A model generated the notes under the pieces. The model saw only the letters and a list, made by a program, of their open reading frames with translations, was not told the DNA's origin and ran no database searches. From Streptomyces sp. NBC_00306 (GTDB lineage: Bacteria; Actinomycetota; Actinomycetes; Streptomycetales; Streptomycetaceae), in contig NZ_CP108032.1 of NCBI RefSeq assembly GCF_036169555.1, forward strand, positions 7,192,001 to 7,256,000: a DNA stretch of 64,000 nucleotides. The letters run 5' to 3'. Below, piece by piece: positions 33,727-42,273 of the stretch (position 1 is the stretch's first letter; every line of letters begins with the position of its first letter). Made by a program: the position numbers and the translations under genes.

Positions 33727-35205
33727 ATGAGACCGTCAAGGAACTGGTTACGCTCACTCGGCGGCGTCGGCACCCTCGCCGCCGCTCTGCTCCTCGGCCT
33801 CACCACGGCCCCCACCGCACCGGCGGCCCCCACGGCCGCCGAGGCCCCGGAAGCGGCGGCCGCCGTCACCCACGAGGCCGAGAACGCAGTCATCTCGCAA
33901 GGAGTCGTGGAGTCCAACCACGCCGGCTTCACCGGCAGCGGCTTCGTCAACTACAACAACAGCACCGGCAGTCATGTCGAGTGGACCGTCAACGCGGCAC
34001 AGGCGGGCAGCACCACGCTGACCCTCCGCTACGCCAACGGCACCACGGTCAACCGGCCGATGACCATCACCGTCAACGGAGCCGTCGTGGCCGCCGACCG
34101 GGCCTTCCCCGGCACCGGAGCCTGGACCTCCTGGAACACCGCCACCGTCACCGCCGCCCTCAGGGCCGGCGCCAACACCGTCCGGGCCACCGCGACCACC
34201 GCCAACGGCGGCCCCAATGTGGACAGCCTGGCCACCGACGCCGGAGGCCCGCCGCCCGTCGGCCGGACCCCCGTGGAGATCAACGGCCAGCTCCGGGTCT
34301 GCGGCACCAAGCTCTGCAACCAGTACGGCAAGCCCATCCAGCTGCGCGGCATGTCCACCCATGGCCTCCAGTGGTACAACCAGTGTGTGACCACCGGCTC
34401 GCTGAACGCCCTGGCGACCGACTGGAACGCCGACGTCCTGCGCATCTCCATGTACATCCAGGAGGGCGGTTACGAGACCGACCCGCGCAGGTTCACCGAC
34501 ATGGTCCACTCGATCATCGAACAGGCCACCGCGCGGGGCATGTACGCGATCGTCGACTGGCACATGCTCACCCCGGGCGACCCCCACCACAACCTCGCCC
34601 GTGCCAAGACGTTCTTCACCGAGATCGCCCAGCGCCACGGCAACAAGAACAACCTGCTGTACGAGATCGCCAATGAGCCCAGCGGAGTGAGCTGGTCGCG
34701 GATCAAGAGCTACGCCGAGCAGCTCATCCCGGTCATCCGGCAGAACGACCCGGACACCCCGGTCCTCGTCGGCACCCGCGCCTGGTCCTCCCTCGGTGTC
34801 TCCGAGGGCGCCGACGAGACCGAGATCGTGAACAGCCCGGTCAACGCGGCCAACATCATGTACACCTTCCACTTCTACGCGGCGTCGCACGACGGCGAGT
34901 ACCTCGACACACTCTCGCGCGCGGCCGACAAACTGCCCATGTTCGTCACGGAGTTCGGCACCCAGACGGCCTCCGGCGACGGCGGGAACAACTTCACCCG
35001 CTCCCAGCAGTACATCGATCTGATGGCGAGCAAGAAGATCAGCTGGGTCAACTGGAACTACTCCGACGACAGCCGTTCCGGCGCCGTCTTCAAGGACGGC
35101 ACCTGCAACAGCAACGGCCCCTGGACCGGCACCGGGCCCCTGAAGCCCGCCGGTGCGTGGGTCCGTGACCGGATCCGGTCCGCGGACAACTTCCCGACCG
35201 GCTGA
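33727..35205 (+). CDS. Secreted CBM35-GH5 endoglucanase
   Basis: 492 residues. Signal peptide of about 40 residues (RSLGGVGTLAAALLLGLTTA...APTAAEAPEA). Residues 45-175 are a CBM35/CBM6-type beta-sandwich (HEAENAVISQGVV; GFTGSGFVNYNN; GPNVDSLATDAG). Residues 180-490 are a GH5 cellulase: IQLRGMSTHGLQWYN, YAIVDWHML, acid/base Glu in YEIANEPSG and nucleophile Glu in MFVTEFGTQ. It should cleave beta-1,4-glucan chains. Family placement points to bacterial endoglucanases. The ATG follows GGAGACCC, and a strong terminator follows the stop. Confidence 0.93.
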   Translation: MRPSRNWLRSLGGVGTLAAALLLGLTTAPTAPAAPTAAEAPEAAAAVTHEAENAVISQGVVESNHAGFTGSGFVNYNNSTGSHVEWTVNAAQAGSTTLTLRYANGTTVNRPMTITVNGAVVAADRAFPGTGAWTSWNTATVTAALRAGANTVRATATTANGGPNVDSLATDAGGPPPVGRTPVEINGQLRVCGTKLCNQYGKPIQLRGMSTHGLQWYNQCVTTGSLNALATDWNADVLRISMYIQEGGYETDPRRFTDMVHSIIEQATARGMYAIVDWHMLTPGDPHHNLARAKTFFTEIAQRHGNKNNLLYEIANEPSGVSWSRIKSYAEQLIPVIRQNDPDTPVLVGTRAWSSLGVSEGADETEIVNSPVNAANIMYTFHFYAASHDGEYLDTLSRAADKLPMFVTEFGTQTASGDGGNNFTRSQQYIDLMASKKISWVNWNYSDDSRSGAVFKDGTCNSNGPWTGTGPLKPAGAWVRDRIRSADNFPTG

Positions 35206-35225
35206 CCTCCGTTCCCTGCGACTCG

Positions 35226-35255
35226 CGCCCGCCCATGTGATCCCATGGGCGGGCG
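35226..35255 (+). terminator. Terminator of the cellulase gene
   Basis: A perfect 12-bp stem (CGCCCGCCCATG and complement) with a 6-nt loop, 20 nt after the stop. Confidence 0.8.
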
Positions 35256-35280
35256 TGGGGCGTACAGAACAGGAGCACCA

Positions 35281-36579
35281 GTGAGCACATACCGCCAGCC
35301 GGGAGTCGTCCTCACCGACCGGCATTTCGCCGTCCCTCTCGACCATCGCGACCCGGGTGGCGAGCAGCTCGAACTGTTCGGCCGCGAGGTCGTCGCCGGC
35401 TCGCGCGCCGGGGACGAGCTGCCGTGGCTTGTGTATCTGGAGGGCGGTCCCGGCTTCGGCGCCCGCCGCTTCATCGGGCGGCAGGCCTGGCTCGGCCGCG
35501 CGGTGCAGGAGTACCGCGTCCTCCTGCTCGACCAGCGCGGCACCGGCCGCTCCGGTCCGCAGAACCGGCAGACGCTGGCGGAGCGCGGCGGACCCGAGGC
35601 CCAGGCCGAGCACCTCGCCCGCTTCCGGGCCGACAGCATCGTGCGCGACTGCGAGGTCGTCAGACACCGCCTCACCGGCGGTGCGCCCTGGACCGTGCTC
35701 GGCCAGAGCTTCGGCGGATTCTGCGCCACGCACTATCTCTCCACCGCGCCCCAGGGGCTGAGCGCCGTACTCGTCACCGGGGGACTGCCCTCGCTGGACG
35801 CCTCCGCGGACGACGTCTACCGCGCCGCGTACCCCCGCATCCAGCGCAAGGCCGAGGCCCACTACGCCCGCTACCCGCAGGACATCCGGCGGGCACGCCG
35901 GATCGCCGCCCACCTTGCCGAGCACCCGACGGTCCTGCCCGGGGGTTACACGCTCACCCCCGAGGCCTTCCAGTCGCTGGGCATCCTTCTCGGGTCCGGG
36001 GACGGCAGCCACCAACTGCACTATCTGCTGGAAAGCGCCTTCGTCCGCGTGGGCCGCCGGCACGAACTCTCCGACGCCTTCCAGGAAGCGGTCCTCGCCG
36101 CACTGTCCTTCGCGGCCCATCCGCTCTACGCCGTCCTGCACGAGGCGATCTACGCCCAGGGCGAGCGGGCGACGGACTGGGCGGCCGAGCGGGTGCGCGC
36201 CGAGTTCCCGCAGTTCGACGCGGCGACGGCCCTCGCGGGCGACGGCCCGCTGCTGTTCACCGGGGAGTCGGTCCACCCCTGGCACTTCGAGGTGGATCCG
36301 GCCCTGCGGCCGCTGCGCGAATGCGCCGACGCGCTCGCCGCCCGCACCGACTGGGAACCGCTGTACGACGCCACGCGCCTGGCCGCCAACCAGGTGCCGG
36401 TCGCCGCGGCCGTCTACCACGACGACATGTACGTGGACACCGAGCACTCGCTGCGGACCGCGCGTACCGTCCGCGGGCTGCGCACCTGGGTCACGGACGA
36501 GTACGAACACGACGGGGTACGGGCGAGCGGCTCACGGGTCCTGGACCGGCTGCTCGGCCTGGCCCGCGGGGAGCTCTGA
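35281..36579 (+). CDS. Proline iminopeptidase-like alpha/beta hydrolase (S33)
   Basis: 432 residues. VYLEGGPGFGARRF (HGGPG-type oxyanion motif), LLLDQRGTGRSGPQN and the nucleophile elbow LGQSFGGFCATHYLS are the S33 proline iminopeptidase signature. The catalytic His is probably in VYHDDMYVDTEHSLRTA. It would remove N-terminal proline from peptides in the cytoplasm. GTG start at 35281 with AGGAG 5 nt before it. Confidence 0.88.
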   Translation: MSTYRQPGVVLTDRHFAVPLDHRDPGGEQLELFGREVVAGSRAGDELPWLVYLEGGPGFGARRFIGRQAWLGRAVQEYRVLLLDQRGTGRSGPQNRQTLAERGGPEAQAEHLARFRADSIVRDCEVVRHRLTGGAPWTVLGQSFGGFCATHYLSTAPQGLSAVLVTGGLPSLDASADDVYRAAYPRIQRKAEAHYARYPQDIRRARRIAAHLAEHPTVLPGGYTLTPEAFQSLGILLGSGDGSHQLHYLLESAFVRVGRRHELSDAFQEAVLAALSFAAHPLYAVLHEAIYAQGERATDWAAERVRAEFPQFDAATALAGDGPLLFTGESVHPWHFEVDPALRPLRECADALAARTDWEPLYDATRLAANQVPVAAAVYHDDMYVDTEHSLRTARTVRGLRTWVTDEYEHDGVRASGSRVLDRLLGLARGEL

Positions 36580-36587
36580 TCCGCCGA

Positions 36588-36628
36588 CTTGCCGGGGAGA
36601 GCCGCTGCCCCGCGCAGCACCCGGCAAG
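36588..36628 (+). terminator. Possible terminator hairpin
   Basis: CTTGCCGGG and CCCGGCAAG form a 9-bp stem across 23 nt, just after the iminopeptidase stop. Confidence 0.4.
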
Positions 36629-36676
36629 GACCGACCCGCACGGTTCGCGGGCCGTGCTGACGCCAGGTCAGCGACG

Positions 36677-36682
36677 TATCCT
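36677..36682 (+). promoter_or_regulatory. Leaderless -10 (TATCCT)
   Basis: TATCCT ends 6 nt before the ATG at 36689; no ribosome binding site. Confidence 0.55.
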
Positions 36683-36688
36683 GCGGCC

Positions 36689-37435
36689 ATGAGCGCTCCC
36701 GTGACGGATCAGCTGGAACCGATGCCCGACGACTGGCGGAGAGCACTGGCCGTCGTCGCGCACCCCGACGACCTGGAGTACGGCTGTGCCGCGGCGATCG
36801 CCGGCTGGACCGACGGCGGGCGCGAGGTCTCCTATCTCCTCGCCACCCGGGGCGAGGCGGGCATCGACACCATCGCGCCCGCCGAGTGCGCACCGCTGCG
36901 TGAGCGGGAGCAGCGGGCGAGCGCGGCGGTCGTGGGGGTGTCCACGGTGGAGTTCCTGGACCACCAGGACGGCGTGATCGAGTACGGCGTCTCCCTGCGC
37001 CGGGACATCGCGGCGGCGATCCGGCGCCACCGTCCCGAACTGGTCATCACCCTCAACCACCGCGACACCTGGGGCGGTGTCGCCTGGAACACCCCCGACC
37101 ACCGGGCGGTGGGCCGGGCGACGCTGGACGCGGCGGGGGACGCCGGCAACCGCTGGATCTTCCCCGAGCTCATCTCCGAGGAGGGTCTCCAGCCGTGGAA
37201 CGGCGTCCGCTGGGTGGCGGTCGCGGGCTCCACCACGCCGACGCACGCGGTCGACGCGACCGCGGGCCTCGAACGCTCGGTCCGCTCGCTCCTGGAGCAT
37301 CGCAGCTACATCGAGGTCCTGACCGACGAGGACCCGGAGGAGTACTGCCGCACCTTCCTCGTCGGCAGCGCGGAAGCCGTCGGTGCGCGGTTCGGTGGCC
37401 GACCGGCGGTCGCCTTCGAGCTGTTCGGACGCTGA
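36689..37435 (+). CDS. PIG-L family zinc deacetylase
   Basis: 248 residues. AVVAHPDDLEYGCAAAIAGW carries the H-x-D-D zinc motif, and NTPDHRAVGRATLDAA the third ligand. PIG-L/LmbE enzymes deacetylate GlcNAc conjugates, for example in mycothiol (MshB, Mca) pathways. The LATRGEAG motif is shared with mycothiol conjugate amidase-like proteins, but the exact substrate cannot be set. The leaderless promoter decides the start. Confidence 0.88.
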   Translation: MSAPVTDQLEPMPDDWRRALAVVAHPDDLEYGCAAAIAGWTDGGREVSYLLATRGEAGIDTIAPAECAPLREREQRASAAVVGVSTVEFLDHQDGVIEYGVSLRRDIAAAIRRHRPELVITLNHRDTWGGVAWNTPDHRAVGRATLDAAGDAGNRWIFPELISEEGLQPWNGVRWVAVAGSTTPTHAVDATAGLERSVRSLLEHRSYIEVLTDEDPEEYCRTFLVGSAEAVGARFGGRPAVAFELFGR

Positions 37436-37486
37436 CGGCGGAGGTACGCTGCCCTGATTCCTGATGATGCGTCAGAAGGGGTGGCG

Positions 37487-38320
37487 ATGATCGACACACT
37501 GGACCGGGATATCGCCGAGGGTGAGGAGCGCATCCGCCTCGACATCGCCGACGGCGTGGGCGTCCTCACCCTGTGCCGGCCCGCCACGCTGAACGGCTGG
37601 AGCTGGGAGTCCACCCGTCAACTGGGCCTGATGGCCGACCGGATCCGCTTCGACGACAGCGTCAGAGCGGTGTTGCTGCGGGCAGAGGGCCGTGCCTTCT
37701 GCGCGGGCATCGATGTCACCGCCCCGGGCGGCGCGATCACCGGCAGGTCCGCGGCGGAGCGCACCCAGCGCTACCACGAGGGCATCCGCTGGGCGCACGA
37801 GCGCTTCGCGGCCTTCGCCGGACTGCCGCAGCCGGTCGTCGCCGCGGTGCAGGGATACTGCCTCGGCTTCGGTTTCGAGCTCGCGTTGATGGCGGACATC
37901 CGCGTCGCCGCGGACGACGCCCTCTTCGCCCTGCCCGAGGCGCAGTTGGGGGTGGCGGTGGACGCGGGCGGTGATCTGCGGATCGCGCGCGAGGCGGGCG
38001 CGGGCTGGGCCAAGTACCTGGCGCTGACCGGCCGGCGCATCGACGCGGCGACGGCCGCGCGCCTGGGTCTGGTCCAACTGGTCTGCCCGGCTGGCGAACT
38101 GGCTTCTGCCGCGCAGGAACTGGCGGCGGAGATCGCGCGGAACGCGCCGCTCGCGGTGCGGGCCGTCAAGCGCGACATCGACGCGTTCGCGGACGCCGGT
38201 CTCGCGGAGGCCCTCGACCGTACGGCGCAGAGCGCGGCGCTCACGCTCACCTCGGAGGACTGCCGCGAGGGTTACACGGCCAAGGCTGCGCGCCGGCCCC
38301 CGGACTTCGAGGGCCGGTGA
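37487..38320 (+). CDS. Enoyl-CoA hydratase/isomerase family protein
   Basis: 277 residues of the crotonase fold. EGRAFCAGIDVTAPGG forms the oxyanion hole, and ALPEAQLGVAVDAGGDLRIA sits where catalytic glutamates lie in hydratases (one Glu seen; the second position is Asp, so isomerase activity is possible). Fatty-acyl-CoA or xenobiotic-CoA substrates are likely. AAGGGG before ATG 37487 favours it over GTG 37481. Convergent with a dienoyl-CoA reductase-like SDR. Confidence 0.85.
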   Translation: MIDTLDRDIAEGEERIRLDIADGVGVLTLCRPATLNGWSWESTRQLGLMADRIRFDDSVRAVLLRAEGRAFCAGIDVTAPGGAITGRSAAERTQRYHEGIRWAHERFAAFAGLPQPVVAAVQGYCLGFGFELALMADIRVAADDALFALPEAQLGVAVDAGGDLRIAREAGAGWAKYLALTGRRIDAATAARLGLVQLVCPAGELASAAQELAAEIARNAPLAVRAVKRDIDAFADAGLAEALDRTAQSAALTLTSEDCREGYTAKAARRPPDFEGR

Positions 38321-38366
38321 ACGCGCGCGCCACGAGCCCGGCGCGACCCGAGCGGCGGGCTGTGGG

Positions 38367-39248
38367 TCAGCCGGCGAAGGGACCCCGTCCCAACTGCTCG
38401 CGCACGGTCACCACCGGCTCGTTCACCAGTGCCCGCCGCTGCCAGTTGGCGCCGTCCACCACCAGGGTGTGCCCCGTGATCAACTGGGCGTAGGGGGAGG
38501 CGAGGAACGTCGCCGCCCACCCGATCTCCCTGGGCTGCCCCACCCGCAGCGCGGGCTGCCGGACGTCCTTGTCCTCCGCCCGGTCGAGGCCGCCTCGCAG
38601 ATCGGCGCTCATGTCGTCGTGCGGCACCAGCCCCGGCACCAGGGCGTTGATCTGGATGCCGTACGGCCCCCACTCGACGGCCAGGGTCTCGACCATGTTC
38701 TGCACGCCCGCCTTGGCCGCCGCGGAATGCACGAACCCCGGCCCGCCCGTCCAGGCGTACGACGCGCCGAGGTTGATGATGGACGCCGGTGTGCCCGCGG
38801 CCAGATGCCGGCGGCCGAACTCCTGCGTCATGAACCAGGTCCCGCTGAGGGTGATGTCCACGACGGCCCGCCAGCCGTTGGCGGACAGCTCCTCGGCGGG
38901 CACGGGGAAGTTGCCCGCCGCGTTGTTGACGAGCACGCTCGGCAGGCCGAAAGCGGCCTCGGCGGCATCGATGACCTCCGCTATGCGGTCCGGTTCGCGT
39001 ATGTCGCACAGGGCGGCGGTCACGCGGCCGCCGAGTCCGGCGAGCTCGTCCTGCGCGGCCTTGAGCCGGTCGGCCTTGCGGCCCACGATCATGAGGTCCG
39101 CGCCGAGCCGGGCGAACTCCGTCGCGATCGCCTTCCCGAGGCCCGAGCCGCCTCCGGTGACGATCACGCTCCTGCCCTCGAACGTCCCCTTGGGCAGGGC
39201 GGCGGCGCCGAGGGGCGGAGGGGCGGGAATGCCGAGACGATCTGTCAT
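38367..39248 (-). CDS. SDR, 2,4-dienoyl-CoA reductase-like
   Basis: 293 residues. VIVTGGGSGLGKAIATEF (NADP motif), VLVNNAAGNFPVPAEEL and the C-terminal LVVDGANWQRR. The region after the strand INLGASYAWTGGPGFVHSAA lacks the usual Tyr of the YxxxK pair while keeping the Lys, as in the DECR subfamily that reduces 2,4-dienoyl-CoA in unsaturated fatty-acid oxidation. With the facing enoyl-CoA hydratase and the acyl-CoA dehydrogenases 1-3 kb away it fits acyl-CoA degradation. It is divergent from an XRE-cupin regulator. Confidence 0.83.
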   Translation of the reverse strand: MTDRLGIPAPPPLGAAALPKGTFEGRSVIVTGGGSGLGKAIATEFARLGADLMIVGRKADRLKAAQDELAGLGGRVTAALCDIREPDRIAEVIDAAEAAFGLPSVLVNNAAGNFPVPAEELSANGWRAVVDITLSGTWFMTQEFGRRHLAAGTPASIINLGASYAWTGGPGFVHSAAAKAGVQNMVETLAVEWGPYGIQINALVPGLVPHDDMSADLRGGLDRAEDKDVRQPALRVGQPREIGWAATFLASPYAQLITGHTLVVDGANWQRRALVNEPVVTVREQLGRGPFAG

Positions 39249-39345
39249 GAGGGCATGAGTATCCGGTGGCGGCCGAATCGTCCATGGGCTTGCACCGATC
39301 TTTGATCTCGACGGTGCCGGTGCTGGGAGCCCGAAGTTCACGGGA

Positions 39346-39374
39346 TTGACAAATGGCCTTGCTGTTTCTGCAAT
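39346..39374 (+). promoter_or_regulatory. Near-consensus leaderless promoter TTGACA-17-TGCAAT
   Basis: -35 TTGACA at 39346-39351 is exactly consensus, the spacer is 17 nt and TGCAAT at 39369-39374 ends 6 nt before the ATG of the regulator. Confidence 0.75.
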
Positions 39375-39380
39375 GGTTCC

Positions 39381-39965
39381 ATGAACGACGAACCCGCGCT
39401 CGATTCCGTACTCGACGAGGTCGGTCCCCGTCTCCGACGTATCCGCCGCGACCGTGGTGCCACCCTCGGCGCCCTCTCCGAGGTGACCGGGATCTCCGTC
39501 AGCACGCTCTCCCGGCTGGAGTCCGGCCAGCGCAAGCCCAGCCTGGAGCTGCTGCTGCCCATCGCCCGCGCCCATCAGGTGCCGCTCGACGAGCTCGTCG
39601 GCGCCCCGCCCGTCGGGGACCCGAGGGTGCGGGCGAAGCCGATCGTGCGGCACGGGAGGACCATGCTGCCGCTCACCCGCCAGCCGGGCGGCCTTCAGGC
39701 GTACAAGGTCGTGCAGGAGCCGAGTGGTCAGCAGCCCGACCCCCGGACGCACGAGGGCTACGAGTGGCTGTACGTCCTGTCCGGGAAGCTCCGGCTGGTG
39801 CTCGGCGAGCACGACGTGGTCCTCGGAGCCGGCGAGGCCGCGGAGTTCGACACCCGGGTCCCGCACTGGTTCGGCCCTGCCGGCGAGGAGAGTGTGGAGT
39901 TCCTGAGCCTGTTCGGCCCGCAGGGCGAACGTATGCACGTCCGGGCGAGGCCGAAGCAGAGCTGA
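39381..39965 (+). CDS. XRE-family regulator with C-terminal cupin
   Basis: 194 residues. The N-terminal helix-turn-helix (RRIRRDRGATLGALSEVTGI, SVSTLSRLESGQRKPS) is followed from about residue 100 by a cupin (THEGYEWLYVLSGKLRLVLG; EAAEFDTRVPHWFGPAG), the layout of PuuR/small-molecule-responsive regulators. The leaderless promoter fixes the start. It is divergent from the dienoyl-CoA-reductase-like SDR and may control it. Confidence 0.9.
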   Translation: MNDEPALDSVLDEVGPRLRRIRRDRGATLGALSEVTGISVSTLSRLESGQRKPSLELLLPIARAHQVPLDELVGAPPVGDPRVRAKPIVRHGRTMLPLTRQPGGLQAYKVVQEPSGQQPDPRTHEGYEWLYVLSGKLRLVLGEHDVVLGAGEAAEFDTRVPHWFGPAGEESVEFLSLFGPQGERMHVRARPKQS

Positions 39966-40064
39966 CGGCCCGGGCAGAAGGAGGAGCGACGCTCCCGTCC
40001 GGGCCAGGCAGGGGTCCGAGGTGAGCGGGGGCCTGCGCGGCCGGAAGGGGGCTTCCCGAGCGGC

Positions 40065-40081
40065 AAGCGACCGCTTAGTAT
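40065..40081 (+). promoter_or_regulatory. TetR-type palindrome overlapping a -10 (AAGCG-AC-CGCTT, TAGTAT)
   Basis: A perfect 5-2-5 inverted repeat at 40065-40076 abuts the -10-like TAGTAT at 40076-40081. The AAGCGNNCGCTT pattern is typical of TetR-family operators of acyl-CoA dehydrogenase operons in actinomycetes. No TetR gene lies in this part of the window. Confidence 0.55.
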
Positions 40082-40126
40082 GCGAACCGGAGCGCAGTAC
40101 TGCCTACGGTTTGTGGAGGCCCGGAA

Positions 40127-41095
40127 ATGCAGGCATGGCGAGTGCACCGGAACGGCGAGCCGAGCGAGGTGATGCGGCTCGAAGAGGTGGACCGGCCCAC
40201 GCCGGGCGACGGGCAGCTCCTGCTGAAGGTCCGCGCCGCGAACATCAACTTCCCCGACGCGCTGCTGTGCCGCGGCCACTACCAGGTGCGCCCGCCGCTG
40301 CCCTTCACGCCGGGCGTGGAGATCTGCGGCGAGACCGAGGACGGCCGCCGGGTCATAGCCAACCCCGCCCTGCCGGACGGCGGGCTCGCGGACTACGTCG
40401 TGGCCGATGCCGCTGCCGTACTGCCCGCCCCCGAGGCGCTCGACGACGCCGAGGCCGCCGCCCTGCACATCGGCTACCAGACCGGCTGGTTCGGGCTGCA
40501 CCGCCGGGCCGCGCTGCGGGCGGGCGAGACCCTGCTCGTGCACGCGGCCGCGGGCGGCGTCGGCAGCGCCGCCGTCCAGCTCGGCAAGGCCGCGGGCGCC
40601 CGGGTGATCGGTGTCGTCGGCGGCGAGGACAAGGCCCGCGTGGCCCGGGAGCTCGGCTGCGACGTGGTCGTCGACCGCCGCACCGATGACATCGTCGCCG
40701 TCGTCAAGGAGGCGACCGGTGGCCGGGGCGCCGACGTGATCTACGACCCGGTCGGCGGTGACGCGTACGCCAAGTCCGCGAAGTGCGTCGCCTTCGAGGG
40801 CCGCATCCTCGTCGTCGGCTTCGCGAGCGGTGCCATCCCGAGCCCCGCGCTCAACCACGCGCTGGTGAAGAACTACTCGATCGTGGGCCTGCACTGGGGC
40901 CTGTACAACCAGAAGGACCCGGCCGCGATCCTCGCCTGTCACGAGGAACTGACCAGGCTCGCCGCCGAAGGCGCCGTCAAGCCGCTGATCAGCGGACGGG
41001 TCGCGATGAAGGACGCAGCCGACGCGGTCCAGCGCGTGGCCGACGGCACCACCACCGGTCGTCTGGTGGTCATTCCGGAAGGAGCCGCCCGATGA
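40127..41095 (+). CDS. NADPH:quinone oxidoreductase (MDR family)
   Basis: 322 residues of the zinc-independent MDR family. The GroES-like half contains RAANINFPDALLCRGHYQV; the cofactor half has VHAAAGGVGSAAVQLGKAAG and VIYDPVGGDAYAKS. It could reduce quinones or enoyl-CoA thioesters. GGAGG before the ATG. It leads a three-gene operon with two acyl-CoA dehydrogenases, joined by ATGA overlaps, so an enoyl-CoA reductase or electron role in the same pathway is plausible. Confidence 0.88.
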   Translation: MQAWRVHRNGEPSEVMRLEEVDRPTPGDGQLLLKVRAANINFPDALLCRGHYQVRPPLPFTPGVEICGETEDGRRVIANPALPDGGLADYVVADAAAVLPAPEALDDAEAAALHIGYQTGWFGLHRRAALRAGETLLVHAAAGGVGSAAVQLGKAAGARVIGVVGGEDKARVARELGCDVVVDRRTDDIVAVVKEATGGRGADVIYDPVGGDAYAKSAKCVAFEGRILVVGFASGAIPSPALNHALVKNYSIVGLHWGLYNQKDPAAILACHEELTRLAAEGAVKPLISGRVAMKDAADAVQRVADGTTTGRLVVIPEGAAR

Positions 41096-42273
41096 CGGAC
41101 GCCGCCGAACTGCGCACCCGCGCGGAGGAGTTGCTGGCCGCACACCCGCCGGCCACCACCGACCGCACCACCTTCCTCAAGGCCCGCTTCGACGCCGGCC
41201 TCGCCTGGGTCCACTACCCGAAGGGCCTCGGCGGACTCGACGCGCCGCGCTCTCTTCAGGCCGTCGTGGACGCCGTACTGAACGCCGCTGACGCGCCGGA
41301 CAACGACCCGCGCCGTATCGGCATCGGACTCGGCATGGCGGCCCCGACGATCCTCGCGTACGGCTCCGAAGAGGTGAAGGAGCGTTTCCTGCGGCCGCTG
41401 TGGGTCGGCGACGAGGTCTGGTGCCAGCTCTTCAGCGAGCCGGGCGCGGGCTCCGACCTCGCGGCGCTCGGTACCCGGGCCGTGCGCGACGGCGACGACT
41501 GGGTGGTGAGCGGACAGAAGGTGTGGACCTCCAGCGCCCATGTGGCGCGCTGGGCCATCCTCATCGCCCGCACCGACCCCGATCTGCCCAAGCACCGCGG
41601 CATCACCTACTTCATCTGTGACATGACCGACCCCGGCGTCGAGGTCCGTCCGCTGCGCCAGATCACCGGCGAGGCGGAGTTCAACGAGGTCTTCCTCTCC
41701 GGCGTCCGCATCCCCGACGCACATCGCCTCGGCGAGGTGGGCGAGGGCTGGAAGGTCGCGCAGACGACCCTGATGAACGAGCGCGTCTCCATCGGCGGCA
41801 GCCGCATCCCTCGCGAGGGAGGCATGATCGGCCCCGTCACGCAGACCTGGCGCGAGCGTCCCGAACTGCGCACCCACGACCTGCACCAGCGTCTGCTGAC
41901 CCTGTGGGTCGAGGCGGAGGTCGCCCGCCTCGCCGGCGAACGGCTGCGCCAGCAGCTCGTCGCAGGCCAGCCGGGCCCCGAGGGCAGCGGCATGAAACTC
42001 GCCTTCGCCCGGCTCAACCAGGAGATCAGCGGCCTGGAGGTCGAACTGCGCGGCGAAGAGGGCCTGTTGTACGACGACTGGACCATGCGCCGGCCCGAAC
42101 TGGTCGACTTCACCGGCCGCGACGCGGGCTACCGCTATCTGCGCTCCAAGGGCAACTCGATCGAGGGCGGCACCAGCGAGGTGCTCCTGAACATCGTCGC
42201 CGAACGCGTACTCGGGCTGCCGTCCGAGCCGCGCAACGACAAGGACATCGCCTGGAAGGACCTCGCCCGATGA
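41092..42273 (+). CDS. Acyl-CoA dehydrogenase, FadE-type (subunit 1)
   Basis: 393 residues. QLFSEPGAGSDLAALGTRAV, VVSGQKVWTSSAHVARWAIL (FAD contacts), NEVFLSGVRIPDAHRLGEVG and SIEGGTSEVLLNIVAERVLG are standard. It is followed at once by a second, shorter ACAD. In actinomycetes such adjacent pairs (FadE26/27 or ChsE type) often form alpha2beta2 heterotetramers acting on sterol or branched side-chain CoA esters. Overlaps both neighbours by 4 nt. Confidence 0.9.
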   Translation: MTDAAELRTRAEELLAAHPPATTDRTTFLKARFDAGLAWVHYPKGLGGLDAPRSLQAVVDAVLNAADAPDNDPRRIGIGLGMAAPTILAYGSEEVKERFLRPLWVGDEVWCQLFSEPGAGSDLAALGTRAVRDGDDWVVSGQKVWTSSAHVARWAILIARTDPDLPKHRGITYFICDMTDPGVEVRPLRQITGEAEFNEVFLSGVRIPDAHRLGEVGEGWKVAQTTLMNERVSIGGSRIPREGGMIGPVTQTWRERPELRTHDLHQRLLTLWVEAEVARLAGERLRQQLVAGQPGPEGSGMKLAFARLNQEISGLEVELRGEEGLLYDDWTMRRPELVDFTGRDAGYRYLRSKGNSIEGGTSEVLLNIVAERVLGLPSEPRNDKDIAWKDLAR

